A stretch of 64,000 bases of DNA from Planotetraspora kaengkrachanensis (GCF_016862895.1 NZ_BONV01000053.1:1-64000); one strand, 5' to 3'. Shown: positions 17,462 to 26,563, numbered from the stretch's first letter. Notes: generated from the letters alone by a model not told the origin. Numbers and translations: made by a program.

Positions 17462-17554
17462 GCTGCTCACTCTGACATAGGCGACCAACAACGCAGGGCG
17501 GCGCCCTCCCCGTCGAGGTCGGTGCCGCGTGACCAACGCGAGATGCTCGTCAAA

Positions 17555-17947
17555 TCATGACGTGGCCCTGCTCTGGATGTTCGCCGCCTTGACGCTAAGA
17601 ACCGTGTCGAGGTAGCCGGCGATTGCGTCTCTGTTGCGGGTCAGGGACTCGATGCGTTCGGACAGCCGAGCTTGTTCGCACTGCAGTGTGGCGATCATTT
17701 CGGGTGTCACGTTGGGGACGTAGATGGTCTGCGGCTTGTCCAGGCACGGCAGGAGCTGCTGAATGATTCGGGTCGGCAGTCCGGCATCGAGCAGTCCCTT
17801 GATCTGCAGCACGACGTCCACATGTGACTCTTTGTACTCACGGTAACCATTGAGAGCGCGGCTGGATGTGATCAGCCCCTGCTCCTCGTAGTAGCGCAGT
17901 AGCCGGCGGGATACGCCGGTACGCTCCGCGAGCTTTCCGATTCTCAT
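17555..17947 (-). CDS. MerR-family regulator
   Basis: 130 residues starting MRIGKLAERTGVSRRLLRYY, the invariant MerR winged-helix opening, then EEQGLITSSRALNGYREY. A coiled-coil follows (about 78-125). There is a Cys in LLPCLDK but no paired metal-binding cysteines, so it is probably a small-molecule or redox type. Divergent from the LLM oxidoreductase at 18117 with an overspaced promoter between. Closely similar in organisation to the MerR at 29620-30036. Confidence 0.9.
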   Translation of the reverse strand: MRIGKLAERTGVSRRLLRYYEEQGLITSSRALNGYREYKESHVDVVLQIKGLLDAGLPTRIIQQLLPCLDKPQTIYVPNVTPEMIATLQCEQARLSERIESLTRNRDAIAGYLDTVLSVKAANIQSRATS

Positions 17948-17964
17948 GTGCTCAAGCCTACGCC

Positions 17965-17995
17965 TTGACCTTCACATCAATGTGAGTGTTTAAGA
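17965..17995 (+). promoter_or_regulatory. MerR-type overspaced promoter for the LLM gene
   Basis: -35 TTGACC (17965-17970), 19-bp spacer containing the dyad TTCACATCAATGTGA, then -10-like TTAAGA (17990-17995). A 19-20 bp spacer with a central dyad is the hallmark of MerR-controlled promoters. The same arrangement occurs at 30114-30144. Confidence 0.65.
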
Positions 17996-18116
17996 CTCGC
18001 TGGGTGGACCGGGAACAGCCGAAATCTGCCCTCCGCTGGGAAAACGGGGGTGGGTGTGAGGCTCGGCTCAGTTCCTGCGGCGGCCACGACATTCACGACT
18101 ACATCGGAGGCCTCAA

Positions 18117-19052
18117 ATGAGACTCGGACTTCGTCTGCCCCAGAGATTGGGAGTGGACCTACAACACGACGTGGTCGAAGCGGCCAGAACGGCCGAAGCG
18201 GCCGGGTACGCCAGTTTGTGGACTTACGAACGGCTGATCTTCCCGGAGACACCCGCCGAACCATATGCCCCGCCGAACGTGCCGTGGCCGGAAACCCAGC
18301 GGCAGGCCGCCGACCCCCTGGCAGTCCTCACGGCAGCGGCGGTGGCGACCGAACAGGTCCGCCTCGGTACTTCTGTTCTGATCGCTGCACTCCACACACC
18401 CGTCCAGCTGGCGAAGGCGCTGGCCACGATCGATCAGATCAGCGGCGGGCGCATGATCGCAGGCCTGGGCACCGGCTGGTCCAGCGACGAATTCCGGGCC
18501 ACTGGCGCCACTCGAGCGGATCGCGGCCGCTTCCTCGACGAGACGCTGGACGTCTTCGATGCCGTGTGGGGGCCGGACCCGGTGAACTTCCGGAGTCCTC
18601 GCGTAGTCATCGACAAGGCCTCGGTCCTGCCCAAGCCCGTTGCGAAAATCCCCGTGATGCTCGGCGGCGGTGGCAGCGCCAAGGCCCTGCAGCGCATCGC
18701 CAAGCGCGCAGACGGCTGGCTGCCGTTCCTGGCCACGCCAGGCCCGGACGGAGCCGCACAACTGCGCGCAAGCTGGGACCGTATCCGGGAAATGGCTTCT
18801 GAGTATGGCCGGGACGCAAGCCGGATGGAGATGGTCGTGGTGGGGAACGTCACCTTCACCGACCGTCCGCCAGGACCTGACCGATCGCCGTTCGTCGGCA
18901 CTCTCGACCAGATTATGGACGACATCCACACGGCCGCAGAGGCCGGCGCAGACGAGCTCATCGTGGATCTGAATCTGCAGGACTGGTTCACCAGCACTCG
19001 GCAGATGCTTGAGACGGCGGTGGAGATCCGCGAACGGGCCGCAGCCTCATGA
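18117..19052 (+). CDS. LLM-class (F420-dependent) oxidoreductase
   Basis: 311 residues starting MRLGLRLPQRLGVDLQHDVV, a luciferase-like monooxygenase barrel. Characteristic elements are EAAGYASLWTYERLIFPETP, the ISGGRMIAGLGTGWSSDEF loop, and PVMLGGGGSAKALQRIAKRA in the C-terminal part. Members use F420 or FMN. A ribosome-binding GGAGG lies 7-11 bases before the ATG. Under probable control of the divergent MerR; a detoxifying reductase role is inferred from that pairing. Confidence 0.9.
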   Translation: MRLGLRLPQRLGVDLQHDVVEAARTAEAAGYASLWTYERLIFPETPAEPYAPPNVPWPETQRQAADPLAVLTAAAVATEQVRLGTSVLIAALHTPVQLAKALATIDQISGGRMIAGLGTGWSSDEFRATGATRADRGRFLDETLDVFDAVWGPDPVNFRSPRVVIDKASVLPKPVAKIPVMLGGGGSAKALQRIAKRADGWLPFLATPGPDGAAQLRASWDRIREMASEYGRDASRMEMVVVGNVTFTDRPPGPDRSPFVGTLDQIMDDIHTAAEAGADELIVDLNLQDWFTSTRQMLETAVEIRERAAAS

Positions 19053-19141
19053 CCGTTGAAGGAGGTGCGATAAACGGGCGTCGACGGTGGTGCGGCGGCT
19101 CCGGGTAGCTCTTGTCGGGGGCCCTAGCAGCGGGAGGCTCC

Positions 19142-19540
19142 CTACAATTCCCAAGCTGGCAGCGCGCTACGCCGGAAGTCGGTATCCCAGTGGTATGTGA
19201 GGTGTTCGGGCGGTACTTCCCAAGCTCGCAGTCGGACACGTAGGTCCGCCTCGTCAGTCGCGACGGTTCGCTTGATCTCGCTGCTTCCGATGTCGTAGTC
19301 CCAGCCGTCGAGATGCTCGGTGAGGAACTCGCGATGCGTCAGCCGAAAGCTGCGTCGAGCGTCGCTACGTGTCCAGTGTTCCCGCTGAGCGGCACTGTCG
19401 GCATCCGTAAGTAGCGGGTGAACCGCCACCCACGCTCGACATTCGGGCCGGCTCGCCATCACCTCGGCGACGAGGAGTCGCCCGAGCCGGAGGGCGTTCA
19501 GTGTGCCCACGGGGAAGACCCCGTCCAAGTCATGGGACAC
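19142..19540 (-). CDS. hypothetical protein
   Basis: 132 residues starting MSHDLDGVFPVGTLNALRLG. No domain recognised; it has mixed alpha/beta character, is rich in Trp/Arg, and has no signal or membrane segment. It follows the next gene (19577-19939) on the same strand after 36 bp, so the two probably form a transcription unit. Codon bias is typical of the region, which supports coding. Confidence 0.6.
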   Translation of the reverse strand: MSHDLDGVFPVGTLNALRLGRLLVAEVMASRPECRAWVAVHPLLTDADSAAQREHWTRSDARRSFRLTHREFLTEHLDGWDYDIGSSEIKRTVATDEADLRVRLRAWEVPPEHLTYHWDTDFRRSALPAWEL

Positions 19541-19576
19541 GACGAATCAGTCGCAGCACTGCGGTTCGCGCCGGTT

Positions 19577-19939
19577 TCAACGCCTGGTCTCGGAGTCCTG
19601 TTCGCTGCCTCGATCGGGCTGGTCCCGGGTGGACCGGCGGATCAGGATCATGCTGGTTTGGCTAAGCCGGTGCTCAATCTCCTCCGGCCGCCTTGTCCCT
19701 TCCATTTGGACGAGAGTGAGCGCATCGGGGTAATCCGGTTCGGCGAGTTCATCTATTTCCACGTTTCGCTGGACCGACGTTCTCTCGTCCCCGAACTCGC
19801 CGATGGAAAGAAGGTACTCACCGCCGCGATACCAACTCTCGCGCCACTCGAGGGTCACTCCCAGTGCCAACGCCACCTCGGCCGCGACCGACTGTAGGTC
19901 GTCATTGCTCACAAAGACGAGGTCGGTGTAAGTCGCCAC
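19577..19939 (-). CDS. hypothetical protein, immunity-like
   Basis: 120 residues starting MATYTDLVFVSNDDLQSVAA; early strand-helix-strand (VALALGVTLEWRESWYRGGE) and an acidic middle (VEIDELAEPDYPDALTLVQM). Small, cytosolic, and in a cluster of small unknowns, it looks like contact-toxin immunity proteins, but no family was recognised. First gene of the presumed pair with 19142-19540. Confidence 0.6.
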   Translation of the reverse strand: MATYTDLVFVSNDDLQSVAAEVALALGVTLEWRESWYRGGEYLLSIGEFGDERTSVQRNVEIDELAEPDYPDALTLVQMEGTRRPEEIEHRLSQTSMILIRRSTRDQPDRGSEQDSETRR

Positions 19940-20193
19940 TCCGCCATCGTGCCAGGCCCCGCCTGGGCGTGCCCGCGGATAAGGCCGGCCTCCGGCGGGG
20001 CCTCCGACTCCGATACGAATACACAGCCGTCGGGACCGTAAGGGGCTGAGGCAGGAGCCTGATCAATCCCGCCCAACCATCGACCCGGGACAAGCCGAGC
20101 AGACCAAGGCCGAATGATCAGCCGCGGAGGGTGCGCGCCGCGTCGAAAAGACCACGCGACAGACCGACCGTCGTGTGCCCTGCCGCGGTTCCG

Positions 20194-20628
20194 TCAGTCC
20201 CCCTCGAAGCCCCGGAACATGCCGGACTCATTGGTGGCGTCGGCGAAGTCGGCGAAGTCGGCGAAGTCCAGGTTCGCGATGGACAGGTTGGCGGAGACCT
20301 CGTCGTACCAGCGGAGCGGCACCCGGAAGATGCGACCGGGCTCGTCGTAGAGGTCGACGGCGAGCAGTGGGTGTTCGTCGTCGGCCATGGTGGTCGCGTC
20401 AGCGAGGAACAGGTAGGTCAGCTTGTCCTCGTCGTCCGCCTCGGCATCCGCTTGGACCAGGGCCTCAATGCTCACCCCGGCATACTGAGCGTCACTGACG
20501 AAGGTCGCGTTGGGGTAAGGATCTGCAGTGATGAGGGCGGCTTTCAGGGCGTCCCACGCCGTGTTGTCGGTGAAGTCGGTACGCAGGACCAACGATGTGA
20601 GGTCGTCGGGTTGGGGCAGAGGGGTCAC
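20194..20628 (-). CDS. DUF6924-like protein
   Basis: 144 residues starting MTPLPQPDDLTSLVLRTDFT, with DNTAWDALKAALITAD and a late strand GRIFRVPLRWYDEVSANLSI, a pattern I remember as DUF6924 in actinomycetes. Near the end the triplet Asp-Phe-Ala is repeated three times (DFADFADFADA), encoded by a 9-bp tandem repeat at about 20236-20265, a slippage-prone site. Function unknown. Confidence 0.7.
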   Translation of the reverse strand: MTPLPQPDDLTSLVLRTDFTDNTAWDALKAALITADPYPNATFVSDAQYAGVSIEALVQADAEADDEDKLTYLFLADATTMADDEHPLLAVDLYDEPGRIFRVPLRWYDEVSANLSIANLDFADFADFADATNESGMFRGFEGD

Positions 20629-20940
20629 GACGAGAATCCTCCCAGTCCATCGCCGCCTCTGAGATCCTGCACAGCTCCGTCTGCCGGTCGAATCAATCGA
20701 GAAGGACGGCTCAGAGCTACGTTCGCCGGGCCATTAGCGGCCATTGGCCAGGGTGACGAGGGGGCAACAACGGTCGCTCAGGACCGGCCCGAAGCCCAGC
20801 TCAGCGCCCCCACGAGGTGTGATCCATGCACTTCCCAAGCTGACAACGTCGCTTCCGTCTCTTCACAGCGCGTCAGGGGCACGGATGCCGCTAAAGTAGC
20901 AATCTTCGGATGTGTGACCTTCCGGAGTCTTTGAAGGCGA
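20629..20940. other. intergenic, no gene supported
   Basis: About 310 bp between divergently oriented genes. No frame with support; gccattagcggccattgg near 20731-20748 is a partial dyad of unknown meaning. Confidence 0.4.
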
Positions 20941-21705
20941 ATGCCCACGATGAACCTCGCCCAGACGCCCGCGCGATTCCGTCTCGACGCCGCGTTGAAC
21001 CACATGGCGATCACTTTCCGCGGCATGACCGCCCATCCTGACGAGCAAAACTGTGTGTGCCACTGGGGAAGCGCAGAAGAGCTCGCGCAGTTGAAGGTGC
21101 CGGACGTGGAGTTGGACCTTGATCTCCTGCGTCGCACTTGGCCCAGCGACTGGAATGACCATGCATCCGTGTTGCGCCGCATTCTGCCCCAGTTGTCGAG
21201 GGCTCTCATCATCGGCCTCATCGAGCCTCTCTTCGGCATGGATGAGGTCGGACGCGCATTCGCTCGCGGCGACTGGCAGCAGTGGCCTACCGAGCAAGCC
21301 GCAGCGGTGCGGGAATTCCTGAGCGCCTGGTGGGCCAACACTCTCATCGACCCGGATCCCACTGTGCCCACGCACGAAGTCCTTGCTCTATGCACCGAAG
21401 CCTCCGCCGCAATCGGCCCGTGGCTGCACGTCTGGGAAGCACAGACGGGCACCGTCTCTGACCACCACCTGGCCAAAGCGGTGTCGCACTGGGAGTACGA
21501 CTTACTGGGAGACCAACTCCCCTGGGAAAGCTGGAACGACAAGGAAGAGACGCGTATCGAGTTGACGTCCTGGCTGATCCGCCATGCCCCTGCCCGGCTC
21601 CATGCTCGGAACGCCCCCGTAGAGCTACTCCACCGGATCCGACTGCTCGGCCTTGCCGGCCCGGCCCGCTGGGATGACCCCCACTGGCCTGGCCACCGCT
21701 ACTAA
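20941..21705 (+). CDS. hypothetical protein
   Basis: 254 residues; ATG at 20941 or 20950 (MNLAQTPARFRLDAALNHMA). Largely helical, with AITFRGMTAHPDEQNCVCHW and GSAEELAQLKVPDVELDLDL. I believe similar unnamed proteins occur in streptomycetes, but I know no function. No signal peptide or membrane segment. It stands alone. Confidence 0.65.
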   Translation: MPTMNLAQTPARFRLDAALNHMAITFRGMTAHPDEQNCVCHWGSAEELAQLKVPDVELDLDLLRRTWPSDWNDHASVLRRILPQLSRALIIGLIEPLFGMDEVGRAFARGDWQQWPTEQAAAVREFLSAWWANTLIDPDPTVPTHEVLALCTEASAAIGPWLHVWEAQTGTVSDHHLAKAVSHWEYDLLGDQLPWESWNDKEETRIELTSWLIRHAPARLHARNAPVELLHRIRLLGLAGPARWDDPHWPGHRY

Positions 21706-21769
21706 GAGCGATCACGTGCAGGTCAGCGTCCCTGTTCGCGAAGGGCGATCCACTGGTGATGTTGTTGTT

Positions 21770-22054
21770 TCATCGGGTTTGGCCGGCCAGTAGGGAGTTC
21801 CAGATTGTCCAGCCTTGGTGTATCGGCCAGCGGTGGCTTTCTGAGATTTGTGGTGCGCCGTCGCACTGTATGGTTCGTCGGATGAATGCCATGCCTCCGG
21901 ACTGGCAGAGTTCGTAGAACTTCGCCCGGCAATCGCATGTCCACGCCAGGACCAGCACCCGCTGCGTCGGCCATGGTTGTCCCCAGGCCAGAGGACGGCA
22001 CTCGTGTTGCGGCAGTGGGATATGCGGGCTGTGGAGACGATCAGAGAGGTTCAC
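21770..22054 (-). CDS. small hypothetical protein
   Basis: 94 residues with GTG start at 22054 overlapping the upstream stop by four bases (GTGA), which indicates translational coupling with the gene at 22051-22392 and supports coding. A central block VLVLAWTCDCRAKFYELCQS contains a CxC and a third Cys; GGMAFIRRT and SESHRWPIHQGWTIWNSLLA follow. No known family; the cysteines could bind metal. Confidence 0.55.
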   Translation of the reverse strand: MNLSDRLHSPHIPLPQHECRPLAWGQPWPTQRVLVLAWTCDCRAKFYELCQSGGMAFIRRTIQCDGAPQISESHRWPIHQGWTIWNSLLAGQTR

Positions 22055-22392
22055 GACTCTTCACCGAGGAAGTGGGGCGAACACGGGTGGTTGCGTCGTA
22101 GTTCGTTGTAGCGGTCGGCGATTCGGCGTGCCGCGGTGACGACGTCGAGGGCTGGGGTGAAGGAGTAGACGGGGCGTCCGCTGATCGACGTGCGGCCTGA
22201 ACTCCACCGGAACCAGCGTCCGTCGGTCCAGACGACCAACTCAATCCAGACCGACACCAAGGCAAGGCCGTATCCCTCGTGTACGTCGGCCTCCACGCCG
22301 TGCCGCTCCAGCTGGATGCGCAATCGCTCCGCACAGCGAGCGGGGGTGATCGTCGGACGCGGTCGTGCCGCAATGAGGCGATCAGTATCCAT
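22051..22392 (-). CDS. small hypothetical protein
   Basis: About 113 residues from ATG 22392 (MDTDRLIAARPRPTITPARC). The rest contains AERLRIQLERHGVEADVHEG and YGLALVSVWIELVVWTDGRW, an alpha-beta-beta pattern. The longer frame to 22470 adds an Arg-rich stretch without support. It overlaps the next gene by four bases on the same strand, forming a two-gene unit of unknown role. Confidence 0.55.
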   Translation of the reverse strand: MDTDRLIAARPRPTITPARCAERLRIQLERHGVEADVHEGYGLALVSVWIELVVWTDGRWFRWSSGRTSISGRPVYSFTPALDVVTAARRIADRYNELRRNHPCSPHFLGEES

Positions 22393-22674
22393 CACACCGC
22401 CACTGGCAAGCCGGAACCTGAGCATTCGTAGCCGCCCGCGACCGGGTCGAAGGCTACGTCGTGAAGCCACTGCTCAGGACCAACCGATGTCCCGCGAACG
22501 AATCGCAGGTCCTTCCCTGGACAGCCGCGCGTCTTCGTCTCCGCAATCATGGATTAAGGGTCGTATGCGCGGGCCTTCGCAGCCCATCCCCGTGCGGCAT
22601 CCCTCGGCGGGATGGATGATGACCGCGTAGTAGTGAAGACACTCTCTGTCGCCCGTGTGAAGGGAGGGCCGCGG

Positions 22675-24105
22675 ATGCAGCCAGGCTCCGCCCGGCCATA
22701 CGAGGTCCCCGCCTCGATATGGCAGCGTCCGGACATGCTCGCCGCGCTGACGGTCCGCGACATCGGCGTGGTCTTCCGACTGGTCCGTCAGTATGGTGGG
22801 CTGAGCCAGACGGTGATTGGCAGCATGACTGGTTTCAGCCAGGGCAAGGTCAGCGCCATCATGAACGGAAGCCAGCAGGTCACAGCTCTAGAGGTGTTCG
22901 AGCGCCTCGCCGATGGCCTCAACCTGCCCGACCCGGCACGAATGGCTCTGGGGCTGGCCCCCAAGGGCGTCTTCATCCCACGGCAGGATGCCGTTGCGGG
23001 ATTCATCACCCCAAACGCGCCCCGTACCGTGGATCTCGTCCAACGAGGGGAGGACGTGACCGGCGTGCGACGACGCGACTTCGTGGGGCTTGCGGGGGCC
23101 GCCTTGTTCAGCGCAGTAATAGCGCAACCTCTGACCGACAACGAGCAGCTTGCTGGCATCGACGACCTTGCCGCAGCACTCACCGAATACCCCATAGCCG
23201 CGGGAGACCTTCCGGACCTGGGGCAGTTGGCCACCACCGTGGCGCAGGCGAAGCGTACGTACCAGGCATGCCGATACTCCGAGGTCGCCGCATCGCTGCC
23301 GTCCCTGATTCGTGCTCTGCGCATCGCCTCCGATTCCGTGGAAGGCGACGCCCGAATCAGAGCGCATGCTCTGTCCGCCGAGGCGCATCACGTGGCAGCA
23401 TCCATCCTGCTAAAGCAGGAGGACAAAGGCCTTGCTTGGCTCGCCGCTGACCGCAGCGTCCAATCCGCTCATGCCAGCAGCAACCCGCTGATGATCGGCT
23501 CAAGTGCCAGGATCATCACCCATGCCCTCATGGACGGCGGCCACCACCGCGTAGCGACTGACATGGCGAGTACAGCCGCCAAACGCCTGAATGCCGCCCT
23601 GACCCAGCCGTCCCCAAACGACCTGTCCGTGTACGGCACGCTCCTTCTACGTGGAGCCGTCGCCGCCGCACAGTTCGGCAACCGGCACACCGCCGCGGAA
23701 CTCCTTGACGAAGCCGAGGATGCCGGCCGCCGGCTCGGCTACGACGGTAACCACATGTGGACCGCGTTCGGGCCGAACAACGTCCTGTGCCACCGTGTGA
23801 GCATCGCACTCGTTCTCGGCGACGCAGGCACCGCGATCAAGAACGCCCGAAGGATCGACCTCGATGCCCTACCGATCAACGAGCGCAAGGCAACCGTCCT
23901 GCTTGACACCTCCCGCGCCTTTCTCGCTTGGGGCAAGCATGATCGCGCTCTTCACATCCTGCGGGCCGCCGGCGAGATCGCCCCCGAGGAGATCACCAGT
24001 CGCCCGGCAACGCACCGGCTTATCCACGACATCCTCACCACCGCGCCCATCAGCGTGCGGCGCGAAGCACGCGAATACGCCGAATCCTTGGGAGTGACCG
24101 CGTGA
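22675..24105 (+). CDS. XRE-family regulator with TPR domain
   Basis: About 476 residues from ATG 22675 (MQPGSARPYEVPASIWQRPD), chosen because GGGAGGG sits 9-15 bases upstream; 22612 is an alternative. The HTH (TVRDIGVVFRLVRQYGGLSQ, TVIGSMTGFSQGKVSAIMNG) is followed by a helical TPR-like domain (about 170-476). This architecture is abundant in actinomycetes, often next to a flavoprotein. Its stop overlaps the GTG of the flavoprotein gene by four bases, so the two are co-translated. Confidence 0.85.
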   Translation: MQPGSARPYEVPASIWQRPDMLAALTVRDIGVVFRLVRQYGGLSQTVIGSMTGFSQGKVSAIMNGSQQVTALEVFERLADGLNLPDPARMALGLAPKGVFIPRQDAVAGFITPNAPRTVDLVQRGEDVTGVRRRDFVGLAGAALFSAVIAQPLTDNEQLAGIDDLAAALTEYPIAAGDLPDLGQLATTVAQAKRTYQACRYSEVAASLPSLIRALRIASDSVEGDARIRAHALSAEAHHVAASILLKQEDKGLAWLAADRSVQSAHASSNPLMIGSSARIITHALMDGGHHRVATDMASTAAKRLNAALTQPSPNDLSVYGTLLLRGAVAAAQFGNRHTAAELLDEAEDAGRRLGYDGNHMWTAFGPNNVLCHRVSIALVLGDAGTAIKNARRIDLDALPINERKATVLLDTSRAFLAWGKHDRALHILRAAGEIAPEEITSRPATHRLIHDILTTAPISVRREAREYAESLGVTA

Positions 24106-24668
24106 CCAAGTCCGGCAAGGTTCTCTACGTGATTGTTTGCGCTGCCGGACCGGCCAGCGATGTCGGCCGCCTGGTCACCATGGCCCAAAACGACGGCTGG
24201 ACCGTCCAGATCGTCGCTACCTCACCGGCGCTTGACTTCATTGACGTCCCAGCGCTGGAGAAGCAGACCGGCCGCCCCGTCCGAAGTCAATATCGCAAAC
24301 CCGATGAACCGAAGCAGCCAAGAGCTGATGCGATCATCGTCGCCCCCGCGACCTACAACACCATCAACAAATTCGCCCAAGGCGTCGCCGACACGTATGC
24401 GCTCGGGCTTCTCGCTGAAGCACCAGGACTCGGCATTCCCGTGGTGGTATTACCCTTCGTCAACAGCGCCCTAGCTACTCGCGCACCGTTCCGGGAGGCT
24501 GTCAAACTGCTCCGCGCTGAAGGCGTTCGAATCCTCATTGGTCCTGGCCAGTTCGAGCCGCACCCCCCGAGCACTGGGGCCGACCGCCTCGATACGTATC
24601 CATGGCGGCGATCGTTGGATGATCTCAATGGTCTACTTCATCAGCGCGATAATCGCCGTCACGCCTGA
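24102..24668 (+). CDS. flavoprotein (phosphopantothenoylcysteine-decarboxylase-like fold)
   Basis: 188 residues, GTG start. It opens GKVLYVIVCAAGPASDVGRL. The middle ADAIIVAPATYNTINKFAQG has the FMN-binding APATxNTxxKxAxG motif of the flavoprotein superfamily. Translationally coupled to the XRE-TPR regulator. A close paralogue lies at 38163-38702 without the regulator. Function of this stand-alone actinobacterial class is unknown; decarboxylase activity is not implied. Confidence 0.88.
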   Translation: MTKSGKVLYVIVCAAGPASDVGRLVTMAQNDGWTVQIVATSPALDFIDVPALEKQTGRPVRSQYRKPDEPKQPRADAIIVAPATYNTINKFAQGVADTYALGLLAEAPGLGIPVVVLPFVNSALATRAPFREAVKLLRAEGVRILIGPGQFEPHPPSTGADRLDTYPWRRSLDDLNGLLHQRDNRRHA

Positions 24669-24933
24669 GGCGGTAGTGGCGAAACCTCCGAGATTCGCGA
24701 TGCAGCCCCGAGGTTGAATTCAGAGCCCACGGTTGGCTTGTGCCACGAAGACCTTCGTGCGAGGGGCATCCGCTCTCGCGATCATTGACGCGAAAGGTTG
24801 CGCGAGATACCAGCAGCGATCGTTGTGGTCAACAACCAGCCGACTATGACGAGGGACCGCAACCCATTGAGCCCCCACCGGGATTGGAATCTCAACGGTG
24901 CAGATGCGCGTCCTGCTCGTGCGGGAGCAATTG

Positions 24934-25638
24934 TCAAATCCTGTGTATCGATGAGTGTGCTCGGACTTCCCAGGTCGGCCGTTGGAGCTGATCGTTGTAC
25001 ACGATGATGTCGGCGTGATCGGTTGGGCGGGCTGTGGCGAAGTAGAGCTGTTGGGAGGGGATATAGCGGTTGCGCCAGGACCGTTCGATTTCGGCGGTGT
25101 CGGCGGTGGATCCGGCCGGCGCTGTGCCTCGGTCCCGGGCGCGATCTACCGTCTGCTCGAATGGGACGGACACGAAGATGCGCAGGTCCCACCGGTCGAT
25201 GAGTTCTGGGCGCAGGAGGAAGACGCCGTCGAAGAGCAGTACGGCGTCTACGGGGGCGGTCGTGGCCGGCGGGGACGATGGGGTATCGGTGTCTCTGTCG
25301 TAGACCGCGTGTTGGAACCTTCGGTCTCCGCCTGGGCCCAGCGGATCGAGCAGGACCCGGCGCAGCGCGGCGTGGTCGTGGGCGTCGAAGTAGCAGCCTT
25401 CGGCCGAGTACTGGCCGCGTCGGTAGCGCTGTGCACGGGGGAAGAGGAAGTCGTCGATGGTCGCGCGGATGACGTCGCGGTCCTGCGCGCGCAGGACGAC
25501 GGCGAGCTCGTCGGCCAGCGTGGTCTTGCCGGCGGCGGGCGGCCCGTCGATGGCGACCCGCAGCGGGTGCGCGGTCGTGACGGACCTGATCGCCTCGGCC
25601 AGCCGACTGATGAGCTCGCCGCGGGTGCCTTGGTCCAT
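24934..25638 (-). CDS. uridine-kinase-like P-loop kinase
   Basis: 234 residues from ATG 25638 (MDQGTRGELISRLAEAIRSV). The P-loop GPPAAGKT is at residues 32-39. ATIDDFLFPRAQRYRRGQYS is the conserved acidic/arginine loop of uridine-kinase-family proteins, and AVLLFDGVFLLRPELIDRWD the Walker-B-like strand. Substrate could be a nucleoside or a small alcohol. It stands alone between low-information intergenic stretches. Confidence 0.88.
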   Translation of the reverse strand: MDQGTRGELISRLAEAIRSVTTAHPLRVAIDGPPAAGKTTLADELAVVLRAQDRDVIRATIDDFLFPRAQRYRRGQYSAEGCYFDAHDHAALRRVLLDPLGPGGDRRFQHAVYDRDTDTPSSPPATTAPVDAVLLFDGVFLLRPELIDRWDLRIFVSVPFEQTVDRARDRGTAPAGSTADTAEIERSWRNRYIPSQQLYFATARPTDHADIIVYNDQLQRPTWEVRAHSSIHRI

Positions 25639-25886
25639 TGCTGCCTCTCTCACGGTGTCTCTGTTTAGCACCGCACGTCAGGCTGCGGTCGCCGATGGGC
25701 AGGTAGGAGTTGCGCGAGGCGGACGGCGTTGGCGAGCGGCTGATGCCCCTAATGTCTCGATCCAAATACTTCGCCCTAGTCGCCCGAATTATTAGTGGTT
25801 GGGTGTCGTCGTTGCCCGTAGCATGCCGATGCGAAATTTCACTGCCGCCGCCGATCTGGCGGACCCGGCCGCTGCGGGGAGAACAC

Positions 25887-26333
25887 ATGAAGCAGAAGCT
25901 GCACGATGCCCTGGTCACTATTGCCACCCCATTGCTCAACCCCGGTGAGACGCCGGCCGCGACCGGTAGGGCCCGGGTGGGCAAGGTCTCGATTGCCCGC
26001 AACGCCGCCCTGGCCGCCGCCTCGATGGTGCTCTCTGGCGGCACGGTCGGCATGTATGCCATGAACAAGGCTTACTACGTCCTGTTGACCAGCGAGCGGC
26101 TGCTGCTGCTCGAGGCGCACTGGCTGACCGCCCGCCCCACCGCAAAGATCGTCGGCGACATCCCCCGTGCGCTCTTGTCGATCGAGGACGTCAAGCGCGC
26201 CGTCATGACGTCCGTGACACTGTCCATCAGCGGTGAGGACAAGGGGCTGCTGCTCAAGTATCCGACGTTCGACAGGGAAGGCGCCGAGTTGCTGCTCAAG
26301 GCGTTCGGGGTGGCCCCCAGCCTGACCAACTAG
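25887..26333 (+). CDS. PH-like domain protein
   Basis: 148 residues from ATG 25887 (MKQKLHDALVTIATPLLNPG). After a hydrophobic stretch (ALAAASMVLSGGTVGMYAMN) it has AYYVLLTSERLLLLEAHWLT, the usual beta-strand pair of bacterial PH-like domains. An acidic/hydrophobic end AELLLKAFGVAP follows. Probably a cytosolic or membrane-associated housekeeping protein. A strong hairpin with T-run follows at 26363. It converges with the RNA array. Confidence 0.75.
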   Translation: MKQKLHDALVTIATPLLNPGETPAATGRARVGKVSIARNAALAAASMVLSGGTVGMYAMNKAYYVLLTSERLLLLEAHWLTARPTAKIVGDIPRALLSIEDVKRAVMTSVTLSISGEDKGLLLKYPTFDREGAELLLKAFGVAPSLTN

Positions 26334-26362
26334 GGCCTTGGTGTTGCATTTCGACGTGAGAA

Positions 26363-26400
26363 CGGGCCCCTTCCCCATGTGGTGGGAGGAGCCCGCTTTT
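26363..26400 (+). terminator. rho-independent terminator of the PH-like gene
   Basis: CGGGCcCCTTCCCCA pairs imperfectly with TGGGAGGAGCCCG around a short loop and is followed by CTTTT, 30 bp after the stop codon. It also separates the PH-like gene from the convergent RNA array. Confidence 0.75.
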
Positions 26401-26407
26401 CAGAGGG

Positions 26408-26548
26408 TGCGCCCGAGGTCAGAAGCGACGAAGGAAACATAGGCGCTCTATCCAACTGAGCTACAGGGACCAGTGGCCCCCGGCGGGATTCGAACCCGCG
26501 ACCTCCCCATTAACAGTGGAAGTAGCCCTCATCTGCGCACCGGGCACG
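26408..26548 (-). ncRNA. permuted tRNA-Asn(GTT)-like RNA, array unit 4
   Basis: On the minus strand the order is: 5' flank GCCCGGTGCG; anticodon arm TTCCA-CTGTTAA-TGGGG (anticodon GTT); variable AGGTC; T arm GCGGG-TTCGAAT-CCCGC; acceptor 3' strand CGGGGGC(C); loop ACT; acceptor 5' strand (G)GTCCCTG; TA; D arm GCTC-AGTTGGATA-GAGC; then a 3' flank containing CGGGC. The acceptor strands pair fully (wobbles included), so this is a tRNA broken between positions 26 and 27 and closed at the acceptor end. Flanks GCCCG and CGGGC pair across the unit and differ from the other units in a compensatory way. Plus-strand positions: flank pair 26411-26415 / 26541-26545. Confidence 0.65.
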
Positions 26549-26563
26549 TTCTGAAGTTGTGTT

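Noticed and set aside
20731-20748. ccattagcggccattgg as relative of the tandem repeat at 1199-1220
   Set aside because: Only about ten shared bases and different spacing; not enough to claim an att-type site.
26444-26521. Ordinary tRNA-Asn gene
   Set aside because: All arms exist but in the wrong order; a linear tRNA cannot be read from either strand.
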